Source: Zonotrichia leucophrys gambelii (lineage: Eukaryota > Chordata > Aves > Passeriformes > Passerellidae). From it: a stretch of DNA of 64,000 bases. A model generated the notes under the pieces. The model was not told the origin of the DNA, did not search any database, and was given only the letters and a program-made list of their open reading frames with translations. Below, in pieces: positions 63,500-64,000 of this stretch. The DNA lies in contig NC_088170.1 in assembly GCF_028769735.1 (NCBI RefSeq), positions 55,833,585-55,897,584 of the forward strand, read 5' to 3'. Position 1 is the first letter of the stretch. Each line of letters opens with the position of its first letter. Both the position numbers and the translations under genes were made by a program.

Positions 63500-64000
63500 T
63501 AAAAGAAGGAGCTCTCTGGACAGATCCTGATCCAGTCCCCAGTGAAAGCAACAAAAGGACTCCCAGGAATTGAATCAGGCCACCGGTAGAAGGAAGTCAA
63601 GCATTAAAATAAAGATTGAATGGATCACAGGGTCAAAGCAGTAATGTGGAAGATTCAGCAAGGCCTCCCACATAGCACTGGGGTACTTTGACACTGATTG
63701 GACATGAACCCTGATCTGATTGAGAAGTTGAGTACGTTGCCAGTGAAACATGAAATGTTTCCCTCCACTGCTTATTACAATAGGGTCTTTAATTGGATTG
63801 AATTTCAGCCAACTGGGTAGCATCCAGGCCTCAACTCTGCCAGACTGAAAAAAGCCTGAATAAAAACCACTAGATGAATCAAGTAAAAATATGTACAAAC
63901 TCAGAATTTCCTCAGATCTCCAGCTATGGAGAGAAAAATTTTGGAACACAATAAGTCACAGGACTGAACCCTGTGGGACTCTCCCCTCCAATTTGCTTGA
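63500..64000 (-). mobile_element. Old LINE fragment, reverse transcriptase region
   Basis: On the minus strand a V-P-Q-G-S-V-L motif (plus 63959-63979) marks the conserved turn of a non-LTR reverse transcriptase. A degenerate segment follows, then a V-E-A-W-M-L-P-S-W-L-K-F-N-P reading near 63760-63835, equivalent to the 'W-L-K-L-N-P-D-K-T' region after the active site in L2/L3/CR1-clade LINEs. The longest surviving frame is 124 codons (63575-63949). Beyond it, near 63500-63560, lies a 'gggagtccttttgttgcttt ... ggatcagg' stretch typical of very old sauropsid interspersed repeats. The element runs off the right edge. It looks older than the CR1 copies. An L3/L2-like assignment is inferred. Confidence 0.7.

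Noticed and set aside
1..64000. CRISPR arrays, phage-defence islands, operons or other prokaryotic systems
   Set aside because: The window is vertebrate nuclear DNA. There are no regularly spaced repeats with unique spacers, no dense gene strings and no ribosome-binding architecture.

Overview
The window reads as nuclear DNA from a bird, probably a songbird. The sequence shows AT-rich DNA with few CpGs, no long open reading frame, abundant A/T homopolymers and microsatellites, and several CR1 LINE copies that end in the typical avian ATTCTATG-type tail. It also shows an ERVL-like LTR followed by a lysine-tRNA-type primer binding site. CR1 dominance with this LTR type is characteristic of birds. 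The songbird assignment is an inference from how the LTR-like segments look, made without any database search.

No protein-coding gene, rRNA, tRNA, CRISPR array or prokaryotic-style operon can be supported. The longest open frames (about 100-170 codons) are antisense shadows of CR1 copies, lie inside LTR material, or have no recognisable protein character. The window is therefore best read as intergenic or intronic sequence.

Layout. From 1 to 11.7 kb the DNA is plain AT-rich, with one CR1 3' end at 1.2-1.5 kb. From 11.7 to 18.2 kb there is an A/C-rich simple tract and two short GC-richer, LTR-like segments (11.94-12.25 and 17.89-18.2 kb). From 18.2 to 28.4 kb there is a possible minus-strand exon at 22.14-22.37 kb, a G-run tract at 23.9 kb and three plus-strand CR1 fragments. 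From 32.6 to 33.85 kb lies a GC-richer, poorly resolved repeat. From 40.4 to 45.5 kb there are two more CR1 copies; the second is internally deleted and has GATA-type tetranucleotide repeats on both sides. From 48.9 to 50.6 kb a minus-strand CR1 fragment is followed by an ERVL-like 5' LTR, a degenerate primer binding site and a minisatellite-like internal remnant. From 50.6 to 64 kb the DNA is AT-rich, with two exon-like segments (60.1 and 63.1 kb) and, at the right edge, a decayed minus-strand LINE that keeps a reverse-transcriptase motif.

Nothing here forms an operon or a working multi-gene system. The retroelements are all broken. The items most worth following up are the two segments with good splice sites at both ends, the microsatellite-flanked deleted CR1, the U3 hairpin repeats of the LTR, and a few perfect short inverted repeats.
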